Part shown: in pieces, positions 43,660-53,602 of the stretch
Layout: every line of letters starts with the position of its first letter
Position numbering within the stretch: the first letter of the stretch is position 1
Source: Gillisia sp. Hel_I_86
GTDB taxonomy: Bacteria; Bacteroidota; Bacteroidia; Flavobacteriales; Flavobacteriaceae
Assembly (NCBI RefSeq): GCF_007827275.1
Contig: NZ_VISE01000001.1
Coordinates: 2,480,001 to 2,544,000, forward strand
Direction: 5' to 3'
DNA: 64,000 nucleotides
Program-made: the position numbers and the translations under genes
The notes under the pieces: model-generated
Told to the model about the DNA's origin: nothing
The model's input: the letters and a program-made list of their open reading frames with translations, nothing else
Database searches by the model: none

Positions 43660-44847
43660 TTAAGAAACAGCCAATTTTATTCTCTTTAATGCTTCTTTAA
43701 TCTGATCTTCGCTTGCAGCATATGAGAACCTGATGCAATTGGGACTTCCAAAAGCATCACCTGTTACTGTGGCGACCAAAGCTTCTTCCAATAAAAACAT
43801 TGAAAAATCTGTTGCGTTATCTATTTGATGCCCTTTTAGTTTTTTTCCGAAGAAAAAGGATATATCTGGGAATACATAAAAAGCTCCTTCTGGTTCTGTC
43901 GTTTTAAAACCTTCAATTGCATCCAGCAAGGAAATTATCAATTTACGACGCTCCTTAAAAGTATCGATCATAAATTTAATTTTGCTTACCGGGGCTTCCA
44001 ATGCTGTAATGACCGCACGTTGGGCGATACAGTTTGCCCCACTGGTAATTTGACCTTGCATTTTATTACAAGCCCTCGCAATCCACTCTGGAGCACCTAT
44101 ATAACCTATTCTCCAGCCGGTCATGGCAAAAGCTTTAGAAACACCATTTACAGTGACCACACGATCATACATGTCATCAAACTGTGCCATCGATGCATGT
44201 TCACCAACAAAATTTATATGTTCGTAAATTTCATCGCTTACAACAATGATATCTGGAAAATCAACTAAAACATCGGCTAAAGCCCTTAGTTCTGCTTTGC
44301 TATATAACATCCCGCTTGGATTACAAGGAGAACTGTACCAAATCATTTTGGTTTTTGGAGTAATAGCATCCTTTAACTGTTGAGGTGTAATCTTGAAATT
44401 GCTATCTACTGTAGTAGGAACTTCTACTGGAATACCCTCTGCTAATTTCACTATTTCGGCATAACTTACCCAGTAAGGGCAAGGTAATATCACTTCGTCT
44501 CCCGGATTTAACAAAACCATTGCTGCGTTTGCCAAGGATTGCTTGGCTCCAGTGGAAACCACAATTTGGGATCTATTATAAGTCAATCCATTATCCCTCT
44601 TGAATTTAGTGATAATAGCATCTTTCAACTCTACATATCCATCTACAGGTGTATAGGAATTATAATTGTCGTTGATAGCTTGGATAGCGGCATCTTTAAT
44701 AAAATCCGGCGTATTAAAATCTGGTTCCCCAAGACTTAATCCAATTATATCTTTTCCTTCCTCTTTTAGCTCTCTTGTTTTGGCAGCCATTGCCAAGGTT
44801 TGAGAGGTTGCTAAATTATTAATACGGTCTGATAAATGTTTTTGCAT
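43660..44847 (-). CDS. aspC: class I/II pyridoxal-phosphate aminotransferase (aspartate aminotransferase type)
   Basis: The enzyme has 395 residues and the fold-type I layout of bacterial aspartate aminotransferases. The PLP Lys lies in VVTVNGVSKAFAMTGWRIGYIGAP (near residue 235). Substrate and cofactor contacts are SLGEPDFNTPDFI (near 38), STGAKQSLANAAM (near 100), WYSSPCNPSGM with the ring-stacking region (near 170), and the C-terminal Arg in NCIRFSYAAS (near 375). Aspartate is the likely amino donor; related Ia/Ib enzymes cannot be ruled out. Confidence 0.9.
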   Translation of the reverse strand: MQKHLSDRINNLATSQTLAMAAKTRELKEEGKDIIGLSLGEPDFNTPDFIKDAAIQAINDNYNSYTPVDGYVELKDAIITKFKRDNGLTYNRSQIVVSTGAKQSLANAAMVLLNPGDEVILPCPYWVSYAEIVKLAEGIPVEVPTTVDSNFKITPQQLKDAITPKTKMIWYSSPCNPSGMLYSKAELRALADVLVDFPDIIVVSDEIYEHINFVGEHASMAQFDDMYDRVVTVNGVSKAFAMTGWRIGYIGAPEWIARACNKMQGQITSGANCIAQRAVITALEAPVSKIKFMIDTFKERRKLIISLLDAIEGFKTTEPEGAFYVFPDISFFFGKKLKGHQIDNATDFSMFLLEEALVATVTGDAFGSPNCIRFSYAASEDQIKEALKRIKLAVS

Positions 44848-44867
44848 AAAATAGAAAATTAGATTTT

Positions 44868-45971
44868 TTAGGCTGAAATAGGTTTGGTGCCCATTTCTTT
44901 CAAGTATTTAAAGTGGGCAGCAATTGCTCCTCGTGTAGTCTGGAATTCATTGTAGGGCAAGTTACATTCCCGTGCTGTTTGCTTTACAATTTCAGCAATT
45001 TTAGAATAATGAATATGGCTTATATTTGGAAAGATATGATGCTCTACCTGATGGTTAAGGCCACCGGTAAACCAGTTAACCATTTTGTTCTTGGTAGCAA
45101 AATTCACAGTGGTGAATAATTGATGGATTGCCCAAGTATTTTTCATGGTGCCCGCCTTATCCGGTAAAGGCATTTCCGTTTCATTTACAACATGTGCAAG
45201 TTGAAATACGATACTTAAGATAAGCCCCGCTGTATAGTGCATCACAAAAAAACCGATCAAGATCTTCCACCAAGCAACAGAAACAAAAAGCATAGGAATT
45301 ATAATCCAAATAGAAAGGTATATTAATTTTGTGATTGCAATTATGCTCCATTGCTTTGTTGGAGAAGGCAGTTTTCCATAAGAAAGTTTTCTGGACAAGT
45401 AATTTTTGGTTTGTTTAAAATCTGTGGTTAGGGCCCAGTTAAATGTTAATAGGCCATAAAGGAATACTGAATAATAATGCTGGAACTTATGGAATTTATG
45501 CCATTGCGAATGTTCCGAAAAACGTATAATTCTTCCTGCATCAAGATCTTCATCGTGGCCATGAATATTGGTATACGTATGATGCAGTACATTATGTTGT
45601 ACCTGCCAATTGTATACGTTTCCAGCTAGAACATAAATTGTTCCCCCCATAAAATTATTGATCCATTTCTTGGAAGAATAGGATCCATGGTTCCCGTCAT
45701 GCATAACATTCATACCTACACCTGCCATTCCCGCGCCCATTACAATTGTTAGGGCAAGCATCCACCATTGCGAAATATCCAAACTTAGAATTAAAAAGTA
45801 AGGCGCAAGGAACAAGGAAAACATTACAATTGTTTTTAAATGCAGTTTCCAATTTCCGGTTTTGGAGATGTTATTGTCCTTAAAATAGGCGTTTACACGT
45901 TTATTTAGGGTTTTAAAGAATTTTCCTGAATCTATTCGAGAAAATCTAATCTGATCTTGATTTAATGCCAT
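44868..45971 (-). CDS. membrane fatty-acid (acyl-CoA) desaturase
   Basis: The di-iron integral membrane enzyme introduces a double bond into an acyl chain. It has 367 residues. The three His boxes are intact: HDGNHGSYS (near residue 92), HNVLHHTYTN (near 127), and NHQVEHHIFPNISHIHY (near 305). The QVEHH form of the third box is shared with front-end and linoleoyl-CoA desaturases. Four or more membrane helices surround the boxes. It is divergent from rsmG (107 bp between starts). Membrane fluidity in the cold is a likely role, not proven. Confidence 0.92.
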   Translation of the reverse strand: MALNQDQIRFSRIDSGKFFKTLNKRVNAYFKDNNISKTGNWKLHLKTIVMFSLFLAPYFLILSLDISQWWMLALTIVMGAGMAGVGMNVMHDGNHGSYSSKKWINNFMGGTIYVLAGNVYNWQVQHNVLHHTYTNIHGHDEDLDAGRIIRFSEHSQWHKFHKFQHYYSVFLYGLLTFNWALTTDFKQTKNYLSRKLSYGKLPSPTKQWSIIAITKLIYLSIWIIIPMLFVSVAWWKILIGFFVMHYTAGLILSIVFQLAHVVNETEMPLPDKAGTMKNTWAIHQLFTTVNFATKNKMVNWFTGGLNHQVEHHIFPNISHIHYSKIAEIVKQTARECNLPYNEFQTTRGAIAAHFKYLKEMGTKPISA

Positions 45972-46053
45972 TTTTTATAACTCTGATTCCAAAGGTAAAA
46001 CATTCTGCAATTAGCACGCGGTAATTAGGGAAAATTAACGTGATAATTTTAAT

Positions 46054-46061
46054 TACTTTTG
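46054..46061 (+). promoter_or_regulatory. TAnnTTTG -7 promoter box before rsmG
   Basis: TACTTTTG matches the -7 consensus exactly and ends 17 bases before the TTG start codon of rsmG. The transcript leader would then be only about ten bases long, with no purine-rich ribosome site visible. Confidence 0.45.
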
Positions 46062-46078
46062 CAGCCTAATATAAAACC

Positions 46079-46708
46079 TTGGATTTAATACAAAAATATT
46101 TTCCGGATTTAACTCTTCATCAATTAGATCAATTTCAAGCGATGCAAGCCTTGTACAAGGATTGGAACCTTAAGATCAATGTTGTTTCAAGAAAGGATAT
46201 AGAAGAATTGTACCTTCGGCATGTGCTGCATTCTTTGGGAATTGCCAAAGTTCAAAAATTTAATTCCGGGGCAAATATTTTGGATGTGGGAACAGGAGGG
46301 GGATTTCCCGGGATTCCTTTAGCGATTCTTTTTCCTGAATCTCAATTTCATTTGGTAGATTCTATTGGAAAGAAAATAAAGGTGGTGGATGAAGTGGTGG
46401 AAGGCTTACAGTTGAAGAATGTAAAAACAACGAATTCCAGGGTTGAAGAAGTCAAGGGAGAGTTCGATTTTATTGTGAGTAGGGCAGTAGCTGTTATGCC
46501 CTCTTTTGTTGCTTGGGTAAAAGGTAAAACCGCCAAGAACAGTTATCATGAATTAAAAAACGGAATTTTATATTTGAAAGGTGGAGACTTAGCTGAAGAA
46601 TTAAAGATCTACACGACTGCACGCATTTATAATTTGACAGATTATTTTGAAGAAGACTTTTTTGAAACTAAAAAGCTGGTTCATCTTCCATTAAAATATA
46701 AGGGATAG
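46079..46708 (+). CDS. rsmG: 16S rRNA (guanine-N7)-methyltransferase RsmG, TTG start
   Basis: The enzyme methylates G527 of 16S rRNA. It has 209 residues. The SAM site is NILDVGTGGGFPGIPLAILFPESQFHLVDSIGKK (near 65-95), and the later motif FIVSRAVAVM (near 135) is present. The start is TTG at 46079: translation from there gives the family N-terminus MDLIQKYFPDLTLHQLDQFQ, and the next Met (residue 22) would remove it. The choice rests on this match. It is divergent from the desaturase gene. Confidence 0.93.
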   Translation: MDLIQKYFPDLTLHQLDQFQAMQALYKDWNLKINVVSRKDIEELYLRHVLHSLGIAKVQKFNSGANILDVGTGGGFPGIPLAILFPESQFHLVDSIGKKIKVVDEVVEGLQLKNVKTTNSRVEEVKGEFDFIVSRAVAVMPSFVAWVKGKTAKNSYHELKNGILYLKGGDLAEELKIYTTARIYNLTDYFEEDFFETKKLVHLPLKYKG

Positions 46709-46730
46709 ACTTTTAAATCTATCCCTATTT
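46702..46730. terminator. terminator between convergent rsmG and the giant secreted protein gene
   Basis: GGGATAGA (46702-46709) pairs with TCTATCCC (46718-46725), followed by TATTTTTA. The rsmG stop codon is inside the left arm. Confidence 0.75.
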
Positions 46731-49700
46731 TTATTTGATCACTATATTTTTGGAAAACTGGGAATTCATGGTAAAAAGTTTTACTATATAGATTCCTGTA
46801 GCGTTTTCGTACACTGGCAATCGAATTTCTTTTAAATTTGAAATTTCTATGTATTCTTGAACCTTTTGCCCAAGCAAATTATAAATTTCCACCCGTTGTA
46901 TAGGCAATAGAGTTGGGTTAAAAATTGACAATTCTTTGTTATTGCTTAAATAATCCATATCCATCTGCACATCTAACAATGGCTCTGGGGTTACTACCAC
47001 AATTTCTTCATCAGTAGGTGTTTCCTCTTCAGGTTCCGCATCAGCATCTTCGGGCTTAAAGAATACGATTTCGAATCGCTCATAATAAGCTCCAGGTTCT
47101 ATTTCCATTTTAAATTCAGAATCCCTAAGATCATGGTATTTATTTTCTTTTATATCTTTTACATAAATGTTGGTTTCTCCAGGTATATTTTCCAATTTAT
47201 TTATTTCAATTTTAAATTCTCCTTTTTGAGAAATGTAGATCCCTATTGGCAGTACCTGGTCTACATCAAAATTGGACACACCTTGAATTACATATTCCCT
47301 GTTATTTATTAACCAGAAAAAATCTTCGAGATTGTAATCATTTAAAGCCGCATCATAACCCAAGTCGAAGCCATTGGTTGCAAAACTACTGGTTCCCACC
47401 AAGATTTGGCGGTGATAACCCATAGGAGAGCTAAAATCCAATCTTATTTTAGAATCGGAAATTTCGTCTTTTCCTTTTTTGTCAATATTTTCTGGCTTCA
47501 AAAATTGAGAGGAATTTGTTGTTTCAGTCTCAAAAACCCGTTGCCTATTTTTAAAAAGCACATTTCCGCCATCCACGGTATAACCCCCAGAAACATCCTC
47601 ATCTAAAACGGTATTAATAAAGAAGCCTTGACCTACAGGAATATACTGGCCGGGAATTTTTGTTCCAGATTCGTTATTAGCATTAATCCTATCGTCGAAA
47701 GATATGGCAGGAACCCCATCTATAAGATTACGGGTGGCATATCCACCTATATATTCACTAAGAATATGGGTTTTTCCAGAAAAGTGATCCCAAAAATAAA
47801 GTGCACCATTAAAAATATTTCCAGTAGGATTTGTTCCTCCACTATCTTTTAAATTATCCAATATGAATTTTTTTGCATCTAGTGCAGAAGGATAGGGATT
47901 CCCTAACATGTAGTTCTGATCTTTACCAATCGTCAAAGTAATATTTCCATTGTTTGGTTTTCCTTTAAAAACATAATTTTGACGGTATGAAATTTCTGCC
48001 GTTCCAGAAGTTCCTTTCATAGTATATGCTTCCCCCACATTTAATGTACCCGTGCTTCCTATGTGTTCATATTCATCATATTCATTAGCTTTCCCTCTAA
48101 ATTTAAAAAGCCAGTAATTACTTATTTTTCTGGGACTGGCTGCAGGTCCATCTGCATAGGTTACACCCTGACCAAAATCGATATTTCTTGGGGATCCGGA
48201 ATTTGTTCCATCAAGCAAAACACTGGCAACGGTATATGTTGAATTTAAAGAATTTCCTTGGGGAACTACCGGTGAACTCCAGTAATTGTAATTATAACTA
48301 CTGGCGGTGCCTTGTTGATCCCTTTCCAGAAAACCTGTGCTTGATTCATCAATGGTACTAATTATTGATTGGCCAGGGGTTGAACTATCGGTTTGGATCA
48401 ATTGTGATTCTCCCACAAGATCAATTATTCCATTTAATTTTAGATAATGTGTAATAGTTAGGGACTGTCCTGAATTATTTTCATTAAGGGCCTCATTGGA
48501 ATTTGCAATGGTAAGTTTTTCATCATTGGAAAGTAATCCAAGAAGTTTTATATTTTTTCCTCCTGAACTTATATTGTGCGAGATACTTGCAATATTCCAG
48601 TCAATAGTAGTTTCACTATCAATTCCCAAACTGTTGGGCGGGTCCCAGACCTGTGGCCTTAACCAGGTAGCATCTGCATACCATTGTCCTACCTTTGTGG
48701 AAATATAAGGTAATGGAGCTGTACGCTGCTGCGTAGTTGTAATATTTATCAATTTTCCAGACGGGCTTCCTGTAATTTTTCCAGGAGTTAATCCATTTTC
48801 AGATATTTCCAATTGATAGTAGCCTTCAAGCGAACTCCAGGTCAAATCACCAGGTACGTTCAACGGAATTTCAAAACCACGCACTTTTCCTCCATTTTCC
48901 TGCAATTTCTGGTTCATCATAAATTGCAATTGCTCTGTGGTAATTGCAGTATTCCATATTCTCACTTCCTCTATCCATCCGTGAAAATAATTTTGTGGAG
49001 CTAAGGGAGCATTTGCATCGTACATGGCTCCAATTAAGAAAGGCTGAGATAAACTGGTGGGGGCGCCGGGAGATCCCTCACTCACTAAAATTCCATCTAC
49101 ATATAATCCGGGGTTGGTTCCGCCCTTTATCACAGAAATGTGATACCACCTGTCTGTTCCAATTGGATATTTCGAGGCCAAGCTTGAAGTGTTCCATCTG
49201 AATTTTGGAATGTTATTATCAATTATAAGGTCAAATCCTGCTGCTAAATTACTGGCATCCCTTTTAGATACGATGGTTTTTATTCCAGCGGTTGTACTTG
49301 GATCCTGTTTGATCCAGGCTTCCATTGTAAAGTCTCCGGATAAATTAAAATTATCTCCAAAAACAATATGGTCATCAGTACCATCAAAATCGATGGTACT
49401 ACAATTGCTAAAGGATATTTTTACATCATCGCTTGCTCCGCAGGGCACACTCCATCTTAAAGTATAAGTACCCTGGCTTCCAGTAAACAAAGTAGTAGGG
49501 TCTTTATCATCCTCAAAACTTCCCCCTGCTGGACCGTTTTCTATTGTCCATTGTCCAAAAAGTTCTTCCTCCCCTTCCGCAAATGCATAATTAAATTGAG
49601 CCTCTAGGTTGATAGAGGTTATCCCACATTCCAAAACCTGGTCCGGACCGGCTACTGCCAACAATTCTTCAGGTTGACCTATTGTAACCGGTATCTGGAT

Positions 49701-52700
49701 TTCACATCCATTAGCGTCTATTACTTTTACAGTATATTCCTTGGCGGCAAGGTTGGTTGCTGTTGGAGAGGTTTGGCCATTGGACCAAACATAGATATAG
49801 GGGTCACCCGTGGTATTTGGCGTTCCGCCTGAAGCCAGTACAGTTGCGCTACCATCTTCCCCGCCAAAACAAGTTGCATTTGTAATGGAAGAAGGCTCAA
49901 GAGTCAGTGGATTGGTAGGTTCGGTAATTTCCACATCTTCTACCGTAAACGTATTTATTGGATTGTCACTATCACTCACAATAACGTCATAAATGCCTGC
50001 TTCTAGATTTTCAAAAATTTCACTTGATTGGTTGGTTCTAACAACTGCTCCATCTATGGCATTTATCAATTTGTACTGATAAGGTGAAGTCCCGCCAGAA
50101 GCCCGTACGCTAATACGCCCGTTGGACGCGCCATTACAAAGGAGTTCATTGGGGAAAGCTACCGCATATAAAGGAGAATCTACAGTGGCATTGTTATTTG
50201 TGGAATAGCATTTTGGTTTATTACCTTCACCACAATTATCCCTCTTTCGGTTACTGAAGGTAAGATAAATACCTTCTATTTTTACAATATTACCACAGGT
50301 ATATTCGATCTGAAATGTTTCGGCACGGTCTGGAATTGCCTGTTTTTCGTAAAAACAACCTACTTCTTTAAAATTCTTGACCTCCCCAGTTTCAATATTT
50401 TCTATGGAATAGATCAATTCTACATTTAGTGAATATCTGTCAGGATTTGTAGGGATATAGATATAGATGAATTTAAAATCTGCGTTACTACAATTGGAAG
50501 ATGTTATGGGGTTTCCGTTAGCGTCCCCTATATAATAATCATCAATTCCCAAGTCACTTGAACCACAATCATCTGAAAAACATCCGCCTACGTATTGAAT
50601 AATGGTCTGCTGAAACTCCAGCCCATTACTGTCCCTAACAATCATCGTGGTTTGTTTGTCACCAATAGTTTCATAAGTAAGTCTATGCGGACCAATACCC
50701 GTGGCTGCTGCCATAGAGCCATCCCCTTCAAATATCCATTCAAAGGTATAGGGTGCCGTCCCGCCTCGAAGCGTGGTTTCATCCACTTTAAAATATGAAG
50801 TCCTGATAATATCACCAGATGCTTCACACACTGAAGTAGGCACAATCTCAGCTTCAATACTGTCAACTACAATTACTTCGTCTGTTACGGTACAAGCATT
50901 GGTGTCAGTAACTGTAACTGTATATTTCCCCGCGAGAAGTGAATTGGCACTTTGTCCCGTTTGTCCATTGGACCATAGAAAAGTGTATCCCCCGCTTCCT
51001 CCACCTACCTGCACGGTAGCAGTTCCGGTCGCCGAACCAAAAGAGGTGGTTTCAGTGGTAAGGAACCCTGTAATTTGTAATTGAGTTGGTGTAGATACCG
51101 TGATTGTCCTGACTTTGCTGCAACCATTTTCATCGGTGATGGTTACCGTATGATCTCCTGGAGCCAATCCTGTGGCTTGTTGGGCTGTTTGCCCGTTGCT
51201 CCATAAATAGTTGTAAGCTCCTGTTCCACCAGTTGCTTCTACAGTTGCGGTTCCATTGTTTTGCTGGTAACAACCCGATGTTGTTTGAACATTTATAATA
51301 TCAATAAAAGTATCGGGTTCAGTGATTACAACTTGCTGGGGTGCGGTTTCACATCCGTTCGTGTCGGTTACTGTTACTGAATAGGTGCCAGCGGGCAAAT
51401 TGGTTTTAGTAGCTCCCTCACCAAGCGATCCCCAAGAATAGGTATAGGGGGCAGTTCCACCACTTGCTGTGGCAGTTACTTCCCCTGTAGCTTGTCCATT
51501 ACATAAAACATCGGTTTTTGAAACGGTGGGCAATACCAGTAATTCGGGTTGCGTAATTTCTACGGTAGAAGATAAAGTGACTACACATGAAGTGTTACCG
51601 GCATCCCTGATATATACGGTAAAAATTCCAGGACTTAGATTATCGAAATTACTTGCTTGTTGCCAATTGTTGGAATCAAGACTAAATTCAAAGTTTCCAT
51701 AACCACCCGATGGGTCAGAAATGATAATGCTTCCATCTGTCAAGCCAAAGCAGGAAATATTTACAGTTGAAATATCGGCATTGAGAGGAGAAGGTCGCGT
51801 GATTTCAAGATTTGTCATAAGGTTTAAAACGCAAGCAGGATTTTCTTTATCGCGCATTAAAACATTGAAAAAACCTTCAGAAAGATTAGTAAATTCTGAA
51901 GATGCCTGCCAAGAATTTCCATTGTCCTTGCTAAATTCATAGGTTCCGTAACCCCCAGTAAAATTGGTCACTGAAATTGTTCCATCGTTTTGGTCATTGC
52001 AGGTGATATTTGTAAAAGATACTTCCGCATTCAGTAATTCTGGCTGTGTAATTTCTACTGGTTGGGTAGCAATACAGTTTTTGGAATCTTTTACCGTGAG
52101 GGTGTAATCTTTAGCTGCCAACCCAGAAAAGGTGTTCGAAGCCTGAAACGTAGTCCCATCAATAGAGTACTGATAATTGGTGTTGCCCCCTGCAACGGTG
52201 CCGGCAGTGATTGTTCCATCACTTGCCCCAAAACAGCTTACTGGGGCAAAATCCGCGGGCTGCATGGTAAGTTCAGTTGGTTGTGTTACTTCGATCGTTC
52301 GGGTAGCAATACAGTTTTTGGAATCTTTTACCGTGATGGTGTAATCTTTAGCTGCCAACCCAGAAAAGGTGGTCGAAGCCTGAAACGTAGTTCCATCAAT
52401 AGAGTACTGATAATTGGTGTTGCCCCCTGTAACGGTACCGGCAGTGATTGTTCCGTCACTTGCCCCAAAACAGCTTACGGGGGTAAAGGTTGCGGGCTGC
52501 ATGGTAAGTTCAAATGGTTGTGTTACTTCGATCGTTCGGGTAGCAATACAGTTTTTGGAATCTTTTACCGTGATGGTATAATTTTTAGCTATCAATCCAG
52601 AAAACGTGTTCGAAGCCTGAAACGTAGTTCCATCAATAGAGTACTGATAATTGGTGTTGCCCCCTGTAACGGTACCGGCAGTGATTGTTCCGTCACTTGC

Positions 52701-53072
52701 CCCAAGACAGCTTACAGGAGTAAAATCCGCGGGCTCCATGGTAAGTTCAGTTGGTTGTGAAATCACAAAAGATCGAGAATCCTTATTATTTTCAGAATCG
52801 GTTACTGTAATTATATAGGTTCCAGCCGAAAGCCCTGAAAGATCCTCAGAAGTTGATGCACTTCCACTCCAGCTTACGGTATAGGTTCCAACTGCGCCAG
52901 AAATAGTGATATCAATTGAACCATTATTCCCATTAAAACAGGAAACATGATTTTCCACACCGGTAATAGAAAGTACCGCTGTCTTGTTCTTTGCCGTTAA
53001 ATGAGTGAAAGTAGAACCAAAAAGAAAAACAAATAGAAAGAAGGTTCTACCCCAGAGAGTAATTTTTCCCAT
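46731..53072 (-). CDS. giant T9SS-secreted adhesin-like protein with SprB-type repeats and LamG domain
   Basis: The product has about 2113 residues. The ATG at 53072 (MGKITLWGRTFFLFVFLFGS) gives a signal peptide; an earlier ATG at 53159 adds an unlikely leader. Residues about 25-1180 contain around 11 SprB-like units of the form C-x-G-x-x-DG-x-I ... YSWSNG (for example VSCFGASDGTITAGTVTGG, ATCFGGEDGSATVLASGG). Three of them are near-identical at the DNA level (period 237 bp). A LamG/concanavalin-like domain starts near residue 1230 (FDGTDDHIVFGDNFNLSGDF). The last 75 residues are a type A T9SS sorting domain (VEIYNLLGQKVQEYIEIS ... GIYIVKLFT). It is expected on the cell surface or released, in adhesion or gliding. 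The C-terminal 900 residues are paralogous to the gene at 57.7 kb. Confidence 0.9.
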   Translation of the reverse strand: MGKITLWGRTFFLFVFLFGSTFTHLTAKNKTAVLSITGVENHVSCFNGNNGSIDITISGAVGTYTVSWSGSASTSEDLSGLSAGTYIITVTDSENNKDSRSFVISQPTELTMEPADFTPVSCLGASDGTITAGTVTGGNTNYQYSIDGTTFQASNTFSGLIAKNYTITVKDSKNCIATRTIEVTQPFELTMQPATFTPVSCFGASDGTITAGTVTGGNTNYQYSIDGTTFQASTTFSGLAAKDYTITVKDSKNCIATRTIEVTQPTELTMQPADFAPVSCFGASDGTITAGTVAGGNTNYQYSIDGTTFQASNTFSGLAAKDYTLTVKDSKNCIATQPVEITQPELLNAEVSFTNITCNDQNDGTISVTNFTGGYGTYEFSKDNGNSWQASSEFTNLSEGFFNVLMRDKENPACVLNLMTNLEITRPSPLNADISTVNISCFGLTDGSIIISDPSGGYGNFEFSLDSNNWQQASNFDNLSPGIFTVYIRDAGNTSCVVTLSSTVEITQPELLVLPTVSKTDVLCNGQATGEVTATASGGTAPYTYSWGSLGEGATKTNLPAGTYSVTVTDTNGCETAPQQVVITEPDTFIDIINVQTTSGCYQQNNGTATVEATGGTGAYNYLWSNGQTAQQATGLAPGDHTVTITDENGCSKVRTITVSTPTQLQITGFLTTETTSFGSATGTATVQVGGGSGGYTFLWSNGQTGQSANSLLAGKYTVTVTDTNACTVTDEVIVVDSIEAEIVPTSVCEASGDIIRTSYFKVDETTLRGGTAPYTFEWIFEGDGSMAAATGIGPHRLTYETIGDKQTTMIVRDSNGLEFQQTIIQYVGGCFSDDCGSSDLGIDDYYIGDANGNPITSSNCSNADFKFIYIYIPTNPDRYSLNVELIYSIENIETGEVKNFKEVGCFYEKQAIPDRAETFQIEYTCGNIVKIEGIYLTFSNRKRDNCGEGNKPKCYSTNNNATVDSPLYAVAFPNELLCNGASNGRISVRASGGTSPYQYKLINAIDGAVVRTNQSSEIFENLEAGIYDVIVSDSDNPINTFTVEDVEITEPTNPLTLEPSSITNATCFGGEDGSATVLASGGTPNTTGDPYIYVWSNGQTSPTATNLAAKEYTVKVIDANGCEIQIPVTIGQPEELLAVAGPDQVLECGITSINLEAQFNYAFAEGEEELFGQWTIENGPAGGSFEDDKDPTTLFTGSQGTYTLRWSVPCGASDDVKISFSNCSTIDFDGTDDHIVFGDNFNLSGDFTMEAWIKQDPSTTAGIKTIVSKRDASNLAAGFDLIIDNNIPKFRWNTSSLASKYPIGTDRWYHISVIKGGTNPGLYVDGILVSEGSPGAPTSLSQPFLIGAMYDANAPLAPQNYFHGWIEEVRIWNTAITTEQLQFMMNQKLQENGGKVRGFEIPLNVPGDLTWSSLEGYYQLEISENGLTPGKITGSPSGKLINITTTQQRTAPLPYISTKVGQWYADATWLRPQVWDPPNSLGIDSETTIDWNIASISHNISSGGKNIKLLGLLSNDEKLTIANSNEALNENNSGQSLTITHYLKLNGIIDLVGESQLIQTDSSTPGQSIISTIDESSTGFLERDQQGTASSYNYNYWSSPVVPQGNSLNSTYTVASVLLDGTNSGSPRNIDFGQGVTYADGPAASPRKISNYWLFKFRGKANEYDEYEHIGSTGTLNVGEAYTMKGTSGTAEISYRQNYVFKGKPNNGNITLTIGKDQNYMLGNPYPSALDAKKFILDNLKDSGGTNPTGNIFNGALYFWDHFSGKTHILSEYIGGYATRNLIDGVPAISFDDRINANNESGTKIPGQYIPVGQGFFINTVLDEDVSGGYTVDGGNVLFKNRQRVFETETTNSSQFLKPENIDKKGKDEISDSKIRLDFSSPMGYHRQILVGTSSFATNGFDLGYDAALNDYNLEDFFWLINNREYVIQGVSNFDVDQVLPIGIYISQKGEFKIEINKLENIPGETNIYVKDIKENKYHDLRDSEFKMEIEPGAYYERFEIVFFKPEDADAEPEEETPTDEEIVVVTPEPLLDVQMDMDYLSNNKELSIFNPTLLPIQRVEIYNLLGQKVQEYIEISNLKEIRLPVYENATGIYIVKLFTMNSQFSKNIVIK
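52040..52760. repeat. three tandem 237-bp coding repeats (79 residues each)
   Basis: The motif GGGTAGCAATACAG occurs at 52064, 52301 and 52538, exactly 237 bases apart. The units differ at only a few positions. They encode SprB-type repeats near the N-terminus of the giant protein, each with the block TPVSCFGASDGTITAG and SKNCIATRTIEVTQP. Such tracts can gain or lose units by recombination. Confidence 0.9.
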
Positions 53073-53571
53073 ATAATTTTGTTTATAACAGTTAACAAAT
53101 GTACGTAGAATGTTTATAAACAGTTTTGATAAATGGCATAAATTTTCGATAAAATGCACATTTAGTGCATTTTAGGCACTTATAACTAAGCAATTTTAAA
53201 AATATGTAAGATATTTCTTGTTAATTTTTTATAAAGATATTTTGGGTTCAATAAAGTAAACTCCAAAAAAGCTTTTTTCTGGTTCTCATTTCCTTATGGA
53301 TATCTAAAAAAAGATATGAAAGAAATGACGCTTATTTAATGCCAAGCGGTTCTCGGTAATTGAGGTAAATGACATTTCACTCATTTTTTCGGACAATCTA
53401 AAAGGAGTTGATAAAGTAGATGGTTGTCTTAACAAGCCAAATAACACAATAAAAAAACAGAGAAATGACCCAAAGATTTATTATACTTATTGATTTTTAG
53501 GAGTATTCGTGTAACCTGTTGTACCCAATTAAAAATCATGATCTTTCCTTCGAATTTTAATTAAATGAACT

Positions 53572-53579
53572 TATCTTTG
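53572..53579 (+). promoter_or_regulatory. TAnnTTTG -7 promoter box before the fic gene
   Basis: TATCTTTG ends 23 bases before the start codon. TTCG at 53549-53552, 19 bases upstream, is a near match to the -33 TTTG. Between box and ATG, the phrase ATACTATCAAATG is repeated. The rest of the 53073-53602 gap shows no gene. Confidence 0.5.
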
Positions 53580-53602
53580 ATACTATCAAATGATACTATC
53601 AA

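Noticed and set aside
52062-52760. Long plus-strand frame (232 codons) opposite the SprB-type repeats
   Set aside because: It is kept open only because the 237-bp repeats are a multiple of three; no domain, no ribosome site, and the minus-strand gene is clear.
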